The notes beneath the pieces were generated by a model. That model saw only the letters and a list, made by a program, of their open reading frames with translations. It was not told the DNA's origin and made no database searches. A stretch of DNA of 64,000 nt, from contig NC_065886.2 of NCBI RefSeq assembly GCF_932274485.2, positions 12,413,501-12,477,500 of the forward strand, in the 5' to 3' direction. The position numbers were made by a program, and so were the translations under genes. The DNA comes from Patella vulgata (lineage: Eukaryota; Mollusca; Gastropoda; Patellidae). Below, piece by piece: positions 12,071-24,627 of the stretch (its first letter is position 1; each line of letters opens with the position of its first letter).

Positions 12071-14577
12071 CGGAAGAGGCGATAGATGGATGGTTTGTTA
12101 TAGATTTTGATAGTGGTTTTGAAATGACTGTTGTTGATTTTTGGTGCGGCGATGATGATGAGAATGATGGCGAAAGGGTTGTTACAGAGGGTGTTTGTGC
12201 TGCTGAAATGGTTGTTGTTGTAGATGGGTTTACTGGTTCCGATGTTGCTGAGAATGATGGCGAAATGGTTGTTATAAATGGTGTTAGTATTTCTGAAATG
12301 GTTGTTATTGGAGATGGTGTTACTGGAACCGATGTTGCTGGCTGTTGCTTGGTTGTAGGTGTTGTTGGAGCTGCTGATGTCGATGGCGAAATCATATTAT
12401 AGCACGTTTTGGTCACTTTAACATCTAAATAGACAAGATCGGGTGTAAATGAACAGTAGTAAACAAAATATATATCACATGAAATTGTAGTTGGGGATAT
12501 CACAAACAGTGGATGGTGGCAGTGGGAGAAATATTGAAATGTAATACTTTTTATTTATATATTATTAATAAATTTTGATTACCACAATATTGAGCTATTG
12601 TTTAAATGATAAAATGCAGGGACTATTTTTTCAACCCCCCCCCCCCCAGATTCGTTGCAATTTAAAGATACATTGTCCCGAACGTATTTTTCGCGTGGTT
12701 ATTTCCAGTAAAAGTATGGTCAATTTGGTATATATGGGAAATATATACACCCAATCTTACTAGATAAATAATGGATTACCGGAAAAACAGTCATGCGGCA
12801 AGCACTGGGCAAAAATGTCAGGGTATCACTAACTGGCAATCCGACTGTTGTCTGGCAGCTTATTGTGCGCTAGCTTGACTGAGTGCGCGGTTGTTATTTC
12901 TTGATCAAATGGTTAGAGGGTTTGGGGAACATTGAGGGATGTCAACGTACAAAAGAAATTGACAGAAAATAATTAATTAGGCCTCAATATGTATGATAAA
13001 TGAGCAGTAAGTGATGAAAAATACATTCTGAAAAATGGACCCTCCCTCAACTAATTGAGTTGACAAATATGACGTCTAACAACAGTTTATTTATACTTTT
13101 AGGTATTTATACTCAAAGTTTTAAGAGGGATTACAAGCAAACTTTAGATAGATTAATTAGTTTGAACATGTTTTTAGTCCAAATATATCATCAAATCACA
13201 CCGTTTGTACACGGGAAAGTATCTTTAAGTTTGGAATTTAACTGTCTTACCTGCATTTGACGTTATTACGTTTAGGCAGTAGCCTTCTGTTTCTGACAAA
13301 CCGTCAGTATAATCCTTTGTAAAGGCTAACCACGTAACATTATACATTCTGAGGTTGTTCGATACAGACGAATTCATTTTCTCACAGTTAATAAATCCTT
13401 TATCATAGATAACCTTATATCCACAACCTTTATTCTGCTTTACAACACTAATGTTGATATTATTGAAGGTGGTGTTATCAGGTGTTTCGATAATGGTAAA
13501 ACTACATATACAACCATTAGCGCCATCTCTTAATATACTACCATTAACAGGTATAAACATCTGATTGGTTGGTATGGTAACATCACTACATGGTAGCACT
13601 GTAAACAATCAGAGAAAATTGAAATTTCGTGACAAGACATTTTGCCGTAAATTCGTTACTACAATTGAATATATAAATATCTCAAACATATTCGTGCAAA
13701 TCAAATTCGTAATACGTAAGTCAATAAGTTCCTATTTTGTTTTTGGTGGACAGTAATTTGACATATTGGCGTTGTTATATCTAATTTATATAGAACATTT
13801 AGTAAACATATCTCACCTATATTTTCTCCTGTAGTACACTCATCCGCTATTCCTATAAGGATTTGAAAATATAACAATATATAACAATCGGTACCTAACA
13901 TGCATTATTATATCAGTGGTTAAAGGTTACCAGAATATTAAAGATACATTATGGGAGATTCGATAACGAGTTGGCAGTTCTCACTATAATAGTTATAAAC
14001 TAGATAATGTAAAGGCAATTTGCTGAAAATTTCATTGAAATTGATCCACTATGTACCGAGAACTAAGCGATTGAAATTTCCGCCTAGCCTCGATCATCAT
14101 TACTAAAGTCAGTACGATAAACAGCATAGTCTCGATTATCCATTTAATCGTTAGATCGTGAAGGAAAGTTATGCAGTAAATCGACTCATAATCCACTAAA
14201 GATCGCAGACTAGCGATCCCATCTAGATTTAATTATGGTCTGGACAGGTTAATTAATGTCTTAGTAATAATTTAGATAACATTTCAGGCCTAAAGAAAGA
14301 CCTGCAATAGACAGATCTAGCTCTTGCATAATGCATGTTTAAGCGTTTACAGTTTTATCCGCTCGTGTGTTGAGTACGATACGTATTTGTACGTGTCCAT
14401 CACCGCTACTTCTCTTTGAATATTATATTAAAGGGCTATTAAAGGGCATCATATCAGGAAATACATGTGGAATATGTCCCAAAAACATCAATATTGACTA
14501 TAATAATAGTTACCTGCAAGTTGACCAATATAGAATCCCGACGTTATTAGAAGTACAGCTGTTAAAAGGTAGCCCAT
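7598..14577 (-). CDS. Gene C: receptor-like type I membrane protein, 6 exons, 454 aa
   Basis: Exons: 14514-14577 (signal peptide MGYLLTAVLLITSGFYIG), 13817-13852 (36 nt, GIADECTTGENI), 13251-13598 (six-Cys ectodomain with MFIPVNGSI, GCIC, GCGY, INC, GYC), 11903-12424 (174-codon Thr/Ser/Pro stalk), 11746-11812 (membrane span IIGGVTGLCLLIIVIIMIVC) and 7598-7925 (tail beginning ICKQRHKND, stop TAG). The first four junctions are phase 1 and the last is phase 2; every intron is GT-AG and the summed length is an exact 455 codons. The stalk has an Ser8 run and 30-residue repeats and should be heavily O-glycosylated. The tail shares KQR..ND.YKPS and VIME with gene B but has only two tyrosines and no ITIM, unlike A and B. 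Likely a cell-surface glycoprotein, perhaps in immune or self recognition; that role is inference. Introns carry SINE and MITE insertions. Confidence 0.8.
8343..11745. other. Intron 5 of gene C, mostly unassigned
   Basis: The 3.8-kb last intron of gene C. It contains a SINE-B 3' end (10925-10975, minus; GAAATGAAATG tail and GGGGTTTAACGTCC), a poly-C run at 8251-8262, and two weakly similar GGCGCAAACGC stretches near 8290 and 8718. I found no exon or other recognisable element in the rest. Confidence 0.45.
12161..12340 (-). repeat. 90-bp coding repeat in gene C stalk, two copies
   Basis: Two imperfect head-to-tail copies (starting 12161 and 12251) encode 30-residue Thr/Ser-rich units containing SPSFS. 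An adjacent GAT run at 12036-12057 encodes eight serines on the minus strand. Such units can gain or lose copies and so change stalk length. Confidence 0.75.
13935..14347. mobile_element. TTAA-flanked MITE (family T), ~400 bp
   Basis: Bounded by AAAGATACATTATG and the inverse CATAATGCATGTTT, with TTAA at both ends. The body includes GATAATCGAGACTATG (inverse orientation), TAGTAATGATGATC and the conserved AGGCCTGAAATG segment seen in the copies at 18.8, 35.5, 35.9, 58.0 and 62.3 kb. It is non-coding and lies in intron 1 of gene C. Confidence 0.75.
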
Positions 14578-17485
14578 CTTAGATTGAACCTTTTACTGAC
14601 AATTAAAGAACTTGGTTGATTATGGTACTTTAGCTAATAACTGGTATGTCAATCACTATAGACCCTCAGCAGAACATCAACCTATTAGATTAATCTATAC
14701 CCTGTATGTTCGTATTTAAGAATGTATTTTCCCATAATATCTGTTCTGACAGTATATTTATGTAGAAAGAAATTGAGGAAGATAATACCATATATAGCTC
14801 CTTAAAGACTTCATTATATTGCACACCTCTTTAGCTAATATAGACACAGTTTATTGTTATAACAAATAGTAAATAACTAGCCATGACAAATCTGTGATAG
14901 TTTATCTTCATCTGTATCCACCCTACCAGGTAAACCAGGAAGTCATTTACTGTTTATGTATGATTTGTCGTCCCACCCGAACGACTGACTTTCTTTCCCA
15001 GTCCTCACCCTATTCTCTTTCCAGGAAACCACACATAGGAAAACTACGAGGAACTTTCTCGGCCAAACCAAAACCGAGCTCGAACAAGGGACCAAATTGT
15101 TTGCGAGAAAGTGCCATCATCACCGGACCACCGGGGTCCCCAAAATAGTAACAAACTTTTGGACATTGGATTCAAATGTGCCATTCTTTACTCACCCGTT
15201 TTATCTTCACAAAGTAATTAAGATTAAAAGATAGGTTTCCAGGCGTCAACAACAGCTAAGTCGTCCGTGCAGTCGATCAACAGGGGTTGTCGCATATTTA
15301 CAATACACTAAAATCTGATAAGAGTAACAACACATTAAGTGAATGTCAGAAATCATAAGAATGGTTTATAGTTCTGTTCCATGCAAAAGATTAGTATACA
15401 AAAAAATCATTGAATTTTAAGGGCCATAACGCAGGCTGTATTTATTAGAATCCATTGGAAAGCAAAGCAATTACTCTAAAAATCAACAGGATTCTTCGTC
15501 TCGTGATCTTAACCACTGTGTATAAATCTAAAGCGGCCACACGATTCTTCAAAGAGGTCAAGGGTCACAATGGAAATAATTGAAAATCATTACGCTTCTT
15601 CACCTCATGACCTTAGACACTGTGTATCAATTTAAAGAAAATAGTTCTGATAGAGCTGGTTAAATACGTTCCAAAGAAAACACGAGTTATCCTTCTATAT
15701 AACAAACTGGCGTGACGAGTGATAACATTTTAGCCATTTCTATCACATATGTGATAATGACTGACAGTAATATTGTCCTTTAAAGTTCATCAGATAACTA
15801 TGCTAACTCTATAGCCTCCACAGGCAATTGTGGACGATGGACGGACGGACGGTCGGTGTGTGTGACAACAATATACGACCTCATTTCTAATACCAGGAAG
15901 TGCTGAATTGAGATACCGTTGTAGGTAGGTAATGTTGGTGTAATTTTTACACGGTGACGAGACCGTAAACTTTTATAAAAGCTTGTTGGCGAACTTGATT
16001 TGAATTGCTTAGGCTGCGCTGGGTCACAAAAAGTAAGGTGACTCATTGCATTGGCGCATGATGACATTGAATTTTACTTCTCTACCTATCAAACTCGGCT
16101 TACAATGGTCAATTTATAGAATTATAAATTGGGCAAATGCCAAGTATTATTACTTTATGTTTCCTTTGTGCCGCTGTTATTGTTGAATTGTAATCGTTAT
16201 ACACAAAGTGTTGATAATTTAAAAAAGATATTTGTGTAAAGAATAAACACAAATGTCTGTTTACCGGTTTTTGTCGACCTTATCCTTCTGGCAATCATTG
16301 TATAGCTGTATATATTTTAATATATGACAGAGCAAAACATGAAAATTAATGATTTCTGGTATGACTCGTTGTAAACTTATTTATATCATGCTTTGCATGT
16401 ATCAGAAATAAAATATTCGATTTCTTTCAGACGTAAAGCTCGATTATTTCACATTAAATCTAATGGCCGTAAAAATTTTGGTATCCTATACAAGTTTGTT
16501 CCTGGTGTATTTTGTTTTTTAAAATTTAGCTAGGCTTTAATGAATGGATATAGTTGGAGTGTCCATCTATAAATATAAATTGAGAAGTGATATGTAACAT
16601 TGATAAGCTGTATTACGTTAAAACCTTATAATAGGTGTAGATGCTTCCACTGCGTTAACTCAAAATCCATCCATTGAATCTTTAAGAAATAAAATCATTG
16701 CGGTTGGTTAATTACATACACAGTAAGCCTACTATTTCGATTGGAACTGAAAACCATACATGTACCTACTGGTGAATGGGTTATTTAATCAGATCACAAT
16801 CTACACCATCCCTAACATAATATCACAAATCATTTGTCACAGACTTTTCTTTTCGCAAATTGCAATTCAAAATGGGAATAAATCTTTCAGCATTAGGTCA
16901 CAATAAAGTACTATATTGGGATGATCTGATGTGTTCGTTCAAGTTGTTTCGGATTACTGTTGATCAATAGCTTCACCTGAAAGACGCATATGTTTGATTT
17001 TATTTGTGCCAGTGATCAAAGAATAGCTATTTCAAAATACAACAAAAATTACAGCAACTGTAAGATGGGGACGATTAGAAAGTGGTATAGAACACAATAC
17101 ACCTTTTGGCTAAAATAATGATTTTTGAAACTGAATCTACCAGATAGAAAGTAACCCCGGGATTATGGCCCCCAGCAGTTTAAACACAGATATACATCTA
17201 ATTTTATAAACAAAATACTAATGTTTATCTAAACAGTTTAATTCCATAGCAAAGAGCGAATACCGTTTCCCCAGCTTTGTCAGTTTGATAAACAGTGACA
17301 CACACTATCATATACGAATTTGACCATAATGACAGTTTAAAGGCGCTGTGCTGAAGTTATTCTGGTAATATATATAGGCTATCATCAAAACTGTTTTAGA
17401 TTGTTTAAATCATATCTCAGATATTTCATTATTTGCTTAAATATTCGATATAATCCATTGAACCTGTACCACACAGATGTGTTAT
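14578..17485. other. Spacer between genes C and B, no gene seen
   Basis: About 2.9 kb between the start of gene C and the stop of gene B. It should contain the promoter of C and the 3' UTR of B. A stretch at 15,540-15,850 (ACGAGTTATCC, TGATAACA, then GGACGGACGG) is a dispersed repeat that recurs at 28,480-28,640. Nothing else recognisable. Confidence 0.45.
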
Positions 17486-18367
17486 TTAAAGTTCGGTTGT
17501 TTTATCGAACTGAATATCAGCATACTGAACAGTGTCATTTCCATTAGCATTGAATTCGTTAGGATTGGAAGAACTTCCTGGAGGGGCCATTGGTATTGGT
17601 GGCTTATCGGAGTTAGGTGACTTTGATTCGTTAGACTTGGAAGACCTCCCCGGAGGGACCATCGGTATTAATGGTCTTTTAGGGTTAGATGACTTAGGGG
17701 CGTTGTTAACCTTGGCATACATATTACTAACATTCGGGTTCGAATCCAAGGAAAATGGTTTATCCTCGACTTCAGGTTGTGTAGTATTTGTGGTTCCTAT
17801 GTTAGAATTCTGCTCGTGTCGATCAGGTAGAAGGGAATCTGCGCTGATATACATGTCGTTCTCCATAATAATCATATCTGTAGGTAAGCTATTCGGTCTA
17901 TCTGGGTTGAGATTCCAGGGAGACGTGGTGGAATGAGTTGCGGTCGAAGATTGTTCTCCCTCATTAAGGCCACCATTTTCATATATGTTTGTATGGTATG
18001 GATTGTCATCTTTGTTGCTAGATGGTTTGTCATAGTCATTCGTCTTTCTCTGTTTGCAAACACTGAAATTAGAAAATAATTAACATTATGTTATCCGAAT
18101 TAAAATATATAACCAACAATACGTATTCTTTGAGTTGGTAAAACTGTTCATTAGGAAGAAATGGGGATTAATGTTCTATTTTGCTGGGCTCACCGGGTAT
18201 AAGCTATGTAGTGGGTGCTATGAGGGAAGTTTTGACAGGAAATCGGCTATACGGCCTACATGAGACCTGGAGTATTTCTCCTATCCGAACGACTAACCGC
18301 TGATCCTTTCCAGGCTCTGCTCCAATGAAAAAGGAAAACCACACTACCGCGATTCCCCCATTTGGGT

Positions 18368-18399
<32 letters not shown>

Positions 18400-19179
18400 T
18401 ATGGTCTTTAACTTTGCCGTTAAGGGATTAATGTGGTATAAATTGATTTCAATAATTCATACCCGAAAATAAATAGCCCAGAGGAAAACAGGCACAAATG
18501 TTGTCACCTGTTAATCACTGGGCACCGCCATGGATATTTAGCCCCCCCCCCCCCCACCCTCTTCTGTCTTACATAATATATAATTTACCTACCATATAAT
18601 GACAATGATACTTATTATCAGTATAAGCCCTCCTGCAATACCACCACCAATGGCAGCGACTATTGAATATTTAAAAAAAAAACATAATAAAAATTACACG
18701 CACAGCACCATCGATCCAAAGGGGTGGCGAAATTCATACATCCAAAGAGAAAAATTAAACATACATTATGCGAGAGCTTAATCTGTCTATTGTGGGTTTT
18801 TCTTTAGGCCTGAAATGTTATCTAAATTATTAATTAGATATTAATTAACCTATCCAGACCATAATCAACTCTAGTTGACATCGCTAGCCTGCGATCTTTA
18901 GTGGATTGTGAGCCGATTTACTGCATAACTTTCCTTCGCGATTTAACGATTAAATGGATAATCGAGACTATGCTGTTTATCGTACTGACTTTAGTAATGA
19001 TGATCAAGGCTAGGCGGAAATTCAATCGCTTTGTTCATGTTCATAGTGGATCAATTTGACGGAATTTTTCAGCAAATTGCCTTTACATTATCTAGTTTTT
19101 AACTATTATAGTGAGAACTGCCAACTCGTTATCGTTGAGGAAATGCCCCGAAAATAGCAAGTATATATCTATTCTATTT

Positions 19180-19224
<45 letters not shown>

Positions 19225-21922
19225 GTTTTAACGTCCACTTGACACAAACTATCTAACACATGGTTCAACCCACTAGGTTGAACAGGCGACCCTACTCCTT
19301 GTCACGTACAACCGGGGAATCGAAACCACGATAGTTGACTCAATGACAGACCTCATTATACAGCGCGCATGTGCTAACCATTCGGTCCCCCCCCCCCCGT
19401 ACTTCTATTTAACCGAAGCAGTTTTATTTACAATGCTATCCCGTACTACAGTTAATTGAACGAACACAAATCTGATATAAATAAAGTTTCCATTTAATCT
19501 GTCATTATCCACATTATTGTTGTGATTTAAATGTAATAGTTTTATCCTGATATTAAAGATTATTTAAATCATCAATTAGACATTTATTCACATGGAGAAC
19601 CTATCATCAACTCCCTAAGCTATCGGATGGCGAAGATTTAAATGGATTAGGGCACACCATATAATCGATATTCGAGACTAAATGTCGTTTGTCCAGTACC
19701 GTTCCTATACGATAATAAACAATCTAAGCTAAATTTTCCAACACCCATAACTTCACTCAGAATAAAATAATTTGAATGCAATTTGCAATATACTCAGTTT
19801 TCATTATGATAATCTATTAAAGGCTGCATCGAGACGTTCTTGAAATTGGTATGGATTTAATTAAATATCTGATTCGATGCATCTCATTATATAAGGTCGT
19901 ATATTACCTGGTAACTGGTCAACTGTTGCCAGATTCTTGACACCTGCTGCCGATGCCGTTGAGCCATTACCAGTTGTTATTGACATGGCTTTAACTGTGA
20001 ATGTCCTTGATTGTGGTGTTTCTGTGGTAGACGGAATTGTCATCAAGCTATCCGACACTGGTTTTGTTGTATTTGGGGCCTCTGTGGTGAATAGACTTGC
20101 CATCACAGTATCCGGCATTGATATTGTTGCTTTTGGTGCCCCTGAGGAAGACGCACCCGTCGTCATGGTATGCTGCAACGGTGTTGTATTTGATATTTCG
20201 GCCATCGTTTGTCTTGTTGTTGCCATTGGTTTTGCAGTACTGGCAGGTTTAGTGGCCAGAGGGCTTGGGACCCTTACAACAATTTCCCTGCAGACCTTTG
20301 TCACTTTGACGTCTACAAATATATTTTCAGAACTTTCATTTTAAATCTTGATATATCCAATTCATTATACTCACTGCTCCGCGTTTATCCGTTTGTATTC
20401 TTTTATTTTGTCTTGAATTGCTAAGGCAGTAATCACTGAACAAATATGTATATGTGTTCAGAAGAACGTGCAGTTTCAAGGCAACGAAACGAAAATATTA
20501 TCTTATTATATTAATATTGATCTCAAGAAATATTTATTTAAAACATAGGCGTTGACGTGTTACACAGATAACAAAGACGTTCCTGCTGACTCAAAAATCA
20601 GTTAACAATTGAATATGCTACTAAATTCCAACCCGTATATACTGAAATTCCTTTAAGTCTTAAAGAATAAAGCATTTCGATGACACGTAAACAGGCTATA
20701 ATTCGACATATTCTGCAACTTTCCCTACGTGGAGAGAAGCAAAACATGTCATTTAAACTTAGCCATACAAACGAGGTAAGCTAACATGACAGCATGGGGA
20801 TACACGCCCTATCATAATTAACAGTATTTGTAAATAAATTTCACATATGACTAAACACTTACTGACGTTTGGGGTTATAACTTGTAAGCAGAAACCTGCT
20901 GTAGACGGTGGACTAGGTGTATTATCTCTGGTGAACAATAAACTAAAAGACTCGTTTAACTTGATGTTATTAGAGGAAGACGACCTATTTTGACATTCGA
21001 TAATACGACGTCCAGCTTTAACTTGATATCCACAGCTAATATTGTTGTCTATAATCCTAACACTGACTTCAGTGGTGATAATGTTGTCTGGCAGCTCTAC
21101 TACGGTGATGTTACATATACAACCATTGTCTTCATCTGTATGTATACTACCATTAACAGGTATAAACATCTGATTGGTTGGTGTCGTCATATTACTACAT
21201 GGCAGTACTGTAAAAACAGAGAATATTTTTGAGTTGTTAATGTTGAAATAAATGCCCCGTCTCTCTCTAGACCGTTTATTAGAACTACCTGTCTAAACTT
21301 TGACACTACACCAATTGCCATTAACCAGCACATGATCTTGAAAATAACTGTTAAATGGAGACCCTTTACTGGAACTCATTATCAAAACTATAAGACCACA
21401 CTATTCATGGAATAGTCATACATTTTAACGTTAAACCATGGGATAAAAATTTTATATTGTAAAATAGTAACATATCGATATACTAAATGTATAATATAAA
21501 CTTACCAATATTTGGACCTGTGGTACACTTATCAGCCATTCCTATAAATATTCCATAACACACTCATATAAATTGAATTGTATAGACATTGTCAAATGAA
21601 CGACTGTACACTATTCAATTAGAATATAGATCATACTCGTTTAGATATAAAATACGTAATTTAAGGGACTGAGGTACACAACCGTTCATTTACTTATTTA
21701 TTCATATAAATCTTCATACTTGTAATAATAAGATAACTTGTGCGTGATATAACACCATATTGCTATTTGGTCACTCAAGATGACAGCGATATACGAATAC
21801 CTTTTCGATTTGCTGCATATGTCTTCATTTAATTAGGTTTTAGAAATGAAGTATTTATACTCACCCTCGACCAGAACAATACAAGTTATGAAAATATTGA
21901 CGCCTGCCTTCGGGTATCCCAT
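17486..21922 (-). CDS. Gene B: receptor-like type I membrane protein with ITIM-like tail, 495 aa
   Basis: Exons: 21865-21922 (signal peptide with VNIFITCIVLVEG), 21506-21541 (36 nt, GMADKCTTGPNI), 20863-21207 (115-codon ectodomain; MFIPVNGSI, GCIC, SCGY, IEC, GFC; several N-glycosylation sites), 19908-20312 (135-codon Thr/Ser/Pro stalk starting NVKVTKVC), 18593-18659 (membrane span with GGGIAGGLILIIS) and 17486-18062 (tail, stop TAA). Phases are 1,1,1,1,2 and the sum is an exact 496 codons. The long tail begins CVCKQRK and holds YENG (a YxN, Grb2-type SH2 site), MYAKV, two proline-rich units ending IPMVPPG and IPMAPPG, and near the C terminus VQYADI, an exact ITIM match ([SIVL]xYxx[IVL]) at about residue 484. 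This suggests a phosphotyrosine-signalling surface receptor. The ectodomain family is not recognised; ligand and role are unknown. Confidence 0.85.
18158..18400 (-). repeat. Diverged SINE-B-like repeat plus (AG)n
   Basis: In intron 5 of gene B. GAAATGGGGATTAATGTTC, GCTATGAGGGAA, CTACGGCCTAC-like and CCGAACGACTAACC segments match the SINE-B layout but with many changes. An AG microsatellite follows at 18369-18399. Confidence 0.5.
18753..19140. mobile_element. TTAA-flanked MITE (family T)
   Basis: Starts TTAAACATACATTATG and runs through AGGCCTGAAATGTTATC, GGATAATCGAGACTATG and TAGTAATGATGATC to about 19,138. The right terminal repeat is lost or diverged. In intron 4 of gene B, inverse to the copy in gene C. 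Confidence 0.7.
19183..19400 (-). repeat. SINE-A, internally deleted, with (AG)n tail
   Basis: On the minus strand: a tRNA-like head (GAATGGTTAGCACATGC), the B-box GGTTTCGATTCCCCGG, AGTAGGGTCGCC, then a deletion of about 50 bp and the 3' end GTGGACGTTAAAACCCAT followed by a CT microsatellite (AG at 19184-19220 on the plus strand). A poly-C run abuts the head. In intron 4 of gene B. Confidence 0.75.
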
Positions 21923-22105
21923 TTTATTAAAATCTTGTGAAAACAATTTGAATGTCTGTCTACTCCTAAATAGTACTACTTCTTACCTACGATATGATAT
22001 GATCTATTCTTAAATAATATTCAATGCATATCGAGTATTCATGTCAAAACATTCACTCGAACAAAGATTTCACTTTCTTTACGTTGACTAAAAAACGCTG
22101 TCAAG
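21923..22105 (-). promoter_or_regulatory. Conserved upstream block of gene B
   Basis: About 180 bp directly upstream of the start codon of gene B is closely similar to the same stretch upstream of gene A (35,217-35,400), for example ATGCATATCGAGTATTCAT and CTTTACGTTGACTA. It must include the 5' UTR and probably the core promoter. Similarity may simply reflect recent duplication; no defined promoter element could be named. Confidence 0.4.
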
Positions 22106-22164
22106 AAAGTGTTAGCCCGTGAATCTATTTTAAGCTGTGTGGTTGTTTTATATATAACTTATAC

Positions 22165-22383
22165 TTATATTCCGACGTGGTTTCCCTTTGTCATTGGTGC
22201 AGGCAGGGGGCCTGACAAGGACAGCTGTCTAGTCATTCGAATGGGACGAAAAACCGAGGTCTCGTGTATACATTGGCGTGCACGTAAAAGGTCCCTTGGC
22301 AGTTGGAATTCAATAATATAAGAGTAGGCCGTAGTGCCGCTGTCCGGGCAAAAATTTCCATATAGCACATTGTATGGTGTATA
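22165..22383 (+). repeat. SINE-B, left part, split by a 2.65-kb insertion
   Basis: Carries CCGACGTGGTTTCCC, CTGACAAGGACAGCTGTCTAG, GTGCACGTAAAAGG, GTAGTGCCGCTGTCCGGGC and ends GTATGGTGTATA. The SINE resumes at 25,037 with TATAACCGTCTTCATTAGCCC, so the intervening sequence is an insertion into the SINE. Confidence 0.75.
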
Positions 22384-23393
22384 CCCACCCGATTAGATTT
22401 TATTACATACTTCGAGAAGGTATTTGTTGAGTAATAAAACCTTCTACTGTCTGATTCATCGTAAATTTTAAACGGATTTCTTCGATTATGAACAAACTAC
22501 TTAACTTTGGTTATTATAAACTTACCTGTGTGTTTGTAATGAACTCCCGTTCGATAAAATCCATTGCACAACTAATTATCACAACGATGAAAACAAGTTC
22601 TCTCTTGAAAAATTTGAAAATTTACTTGTAATTTCGACAGAGTCGATGTCAACAATGTCTTCGTGACGTAATGGTCGAATCCAATATACCTGTTGCGGGG
22701 GTTGGTTAACATTGAAAGATAGTTTGACAGCGCGATCATTTTGATCGTATATGGGTTTGGGCGACGAAAAATATCAATTGAAGGCAATTACATAGGAGAT
22801 TTATATGGAAACCATTGATCGCCAGTCTATCAAATTTTCTTCACAATTAAAATATCACTGATTGCACGGATACTCGTAAAAATAAAGTCATGAATAAACT
22901 ATAAATATCCTATCTTCTTTATGTTATAAATAATTTAACAAGGATCACGAAGCTTACCTCCGAATTCTCTGAGTGTATTTTTAATTTTATACGCATTCTT
23001 TCGATCGAATAATAACCGCTTCAGTAACATCTTTAAGCGTGTTGCGGCAGCCCTCAGCGTGTCTATTGCCGTATTGGGTGCCCGGGTGGGTATATAATGC
23101 TACTAAGCCCGTATGACCCCGTAAGAAGCGGAACATTAATTCTCGATTCGACAGTTTTGACCGAAGTGTGATAAAGCCAGTAAAACGAATGTATAGTTGT
23201 GTTTGTGCGGCATGCGTGTTCAAAAGTAAATAATCCCATCCGAGTCGCTAATCAAATAATTAGAACAAAATATTTCAAAAAGTAAAGCTATAAAATTTGC
23301 AGAGATTTTACTAGAATGTAAAAGACGGTAACTAAATACAGGAATGCGGGTAGTTATGTGTGCGAACGCTCAAACTCAATGCCAATTGTCGTA

Positions 23394-24335
23394 GGTATCC
23401 AGACCACTCGGACCAAAGACTACTCGGAATAAGACCAGTCGGACCAAAACAAGACCAGTCGGACCAATTAAATTATATTATAAGGCTAGACAATATGCTA
23501 TTTATTTATTATTAAATCACAATACAAAGAAGCAAATAATTCTTATACGGAATTCTTATATTTAGAGTTGTTTAGTTCAATTTTGTGTACGGAAAATAAA
23601 TCAACGATTAGTTTTAAAATTAATTAATAATGGTGCCAAAAAAAAATATCAGTCTAATTTTTCTTTACTCTTGCAATGAGACTCGGTATGTCCAGACTTT
23701 TGACAGTTTCTACATATACGGGTATACTGTTCTTGTCTGATAGAATAATTTTACTTTTTCCACATTCGCGGTATCCCTAGTGGTTTCATTCCGTTCTACC
23801 CCACTAACCCCTGGGTTACTATTTATGGGGGGGGGGGGAGACATGTTTTCAAGTTATCCGCCCTTGATGCGTTAATATAAACAGCACATAATAATACGAA
23901 GACCGGACGTTTATATGCCCCTTTTTAAACGTGACTACAAGTGTGGTTCTCGATATTTTGCGATTTGGAATACAATTATCAATTTATTCAAACAACACGT
24001 TATTATTAGTTCGAGTAGTCATATTAAAACACACACAATTATCAATTTATTTAAATAACACTTTATTATTGGTTCGAGTAGTCATATTAAAATAAACACA
24101 ATTATCAATTTATTAAAATAACACTTTATTATTGGTTCGAGTAATTATATTAAAACAAACGCAATTATCAATTTATTAAAACAACATTTTATTATTGGTC
24201 CGAGTCGTCTTTCTGTTGGGTCCGAATAGTCTTTTTGTATGGTCCGAGTAGTCTATTTGTTTGGGCTGAGTGGTCTATCAGTTGGTCCGACTGGTCTTGA
24301 ACCGAGTGGTCTTTGGTCCGAGTGGTCATGGATTC
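23394..24335. mobile_element. hAT-like non-autonomous element with subterminal repeat arrays
   Basis: Flanked by the 8-bp direct repeat TTGTCGTA (23386-23393 and 24336-24343). Ends are imperfect inverted repeats (GGTATCCAGACC versus GAATCCATGACC). Behind each end lie several copies of GACCASTCGGACCAA on the left and the inverse TTGGTCCGASTGGTC on the right. The middle carries a 62-bp minisatellite. No coding region seen. Confidence 0.78.
23970..24209 (+). repeat. 62-bp minisatellite, about four copies
   Basis: Four head-to-tail copies of a unit containing CAATTATCAATTTATT, AACAC.TTATTATTGG and TTCGAGTAGTCATATTAAAA. They are spaced about 62 bp and lie within the hAT-like element. The unit's TCGAGTAGTC resembles the element's subterminal motif. 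Confidence 0.8.
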
Positions 24336-24627
24336 TTGTCGTAATTGTACTTGAATTTCCTATGCTGTCACCCCTAATACGAAATGATATCTTCCGCAGA
24401 GTGACGTAACCATCTTCCATATTGGTATTTTTCTCTGGGAAAAGTTTGTGATATTTCAATTTTTCAAGAGAGAACTTGTTTTCATCGTTGTGATAATTAG
24501 TTGTGCAATGGATTTTATCGAACGGGAGTTCATTACAAACACACAGGTAAGTTTATAATAACCAACGTTAAGTAGTTTGTTCATAATCGAAGAAATCCGT
24601 TTAAAATTTACGATGAATCAGACAGTA

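Noticed and set aside
12007-12402. Open frame with an Asp8 run on the plus strand
   Set aside because: It is the antisense shadow of the Thr/Ser-rich stalk exon of gene C; the Asp run is the reverse of the GAT/serine repeat.
19937-20344. 135-codon plus-strand open frame
   Set aside because: Antisense of the stalk exon of gene B; the minus-strand exon has conserved splice sites and phase.
22987-23223. 78-codon minus-strand frame inside the long-TIR element considered as transposase
   Set aside because: No catalytic motif or similarity recognised; left unassigned.
23970-24209. Regular direct repeats with spacers, CRISPR-like at first sight
   Set aside because: Units are contiguous 62-bp minisatellite copies with no unique spacers, in a eukaryotic transposon.
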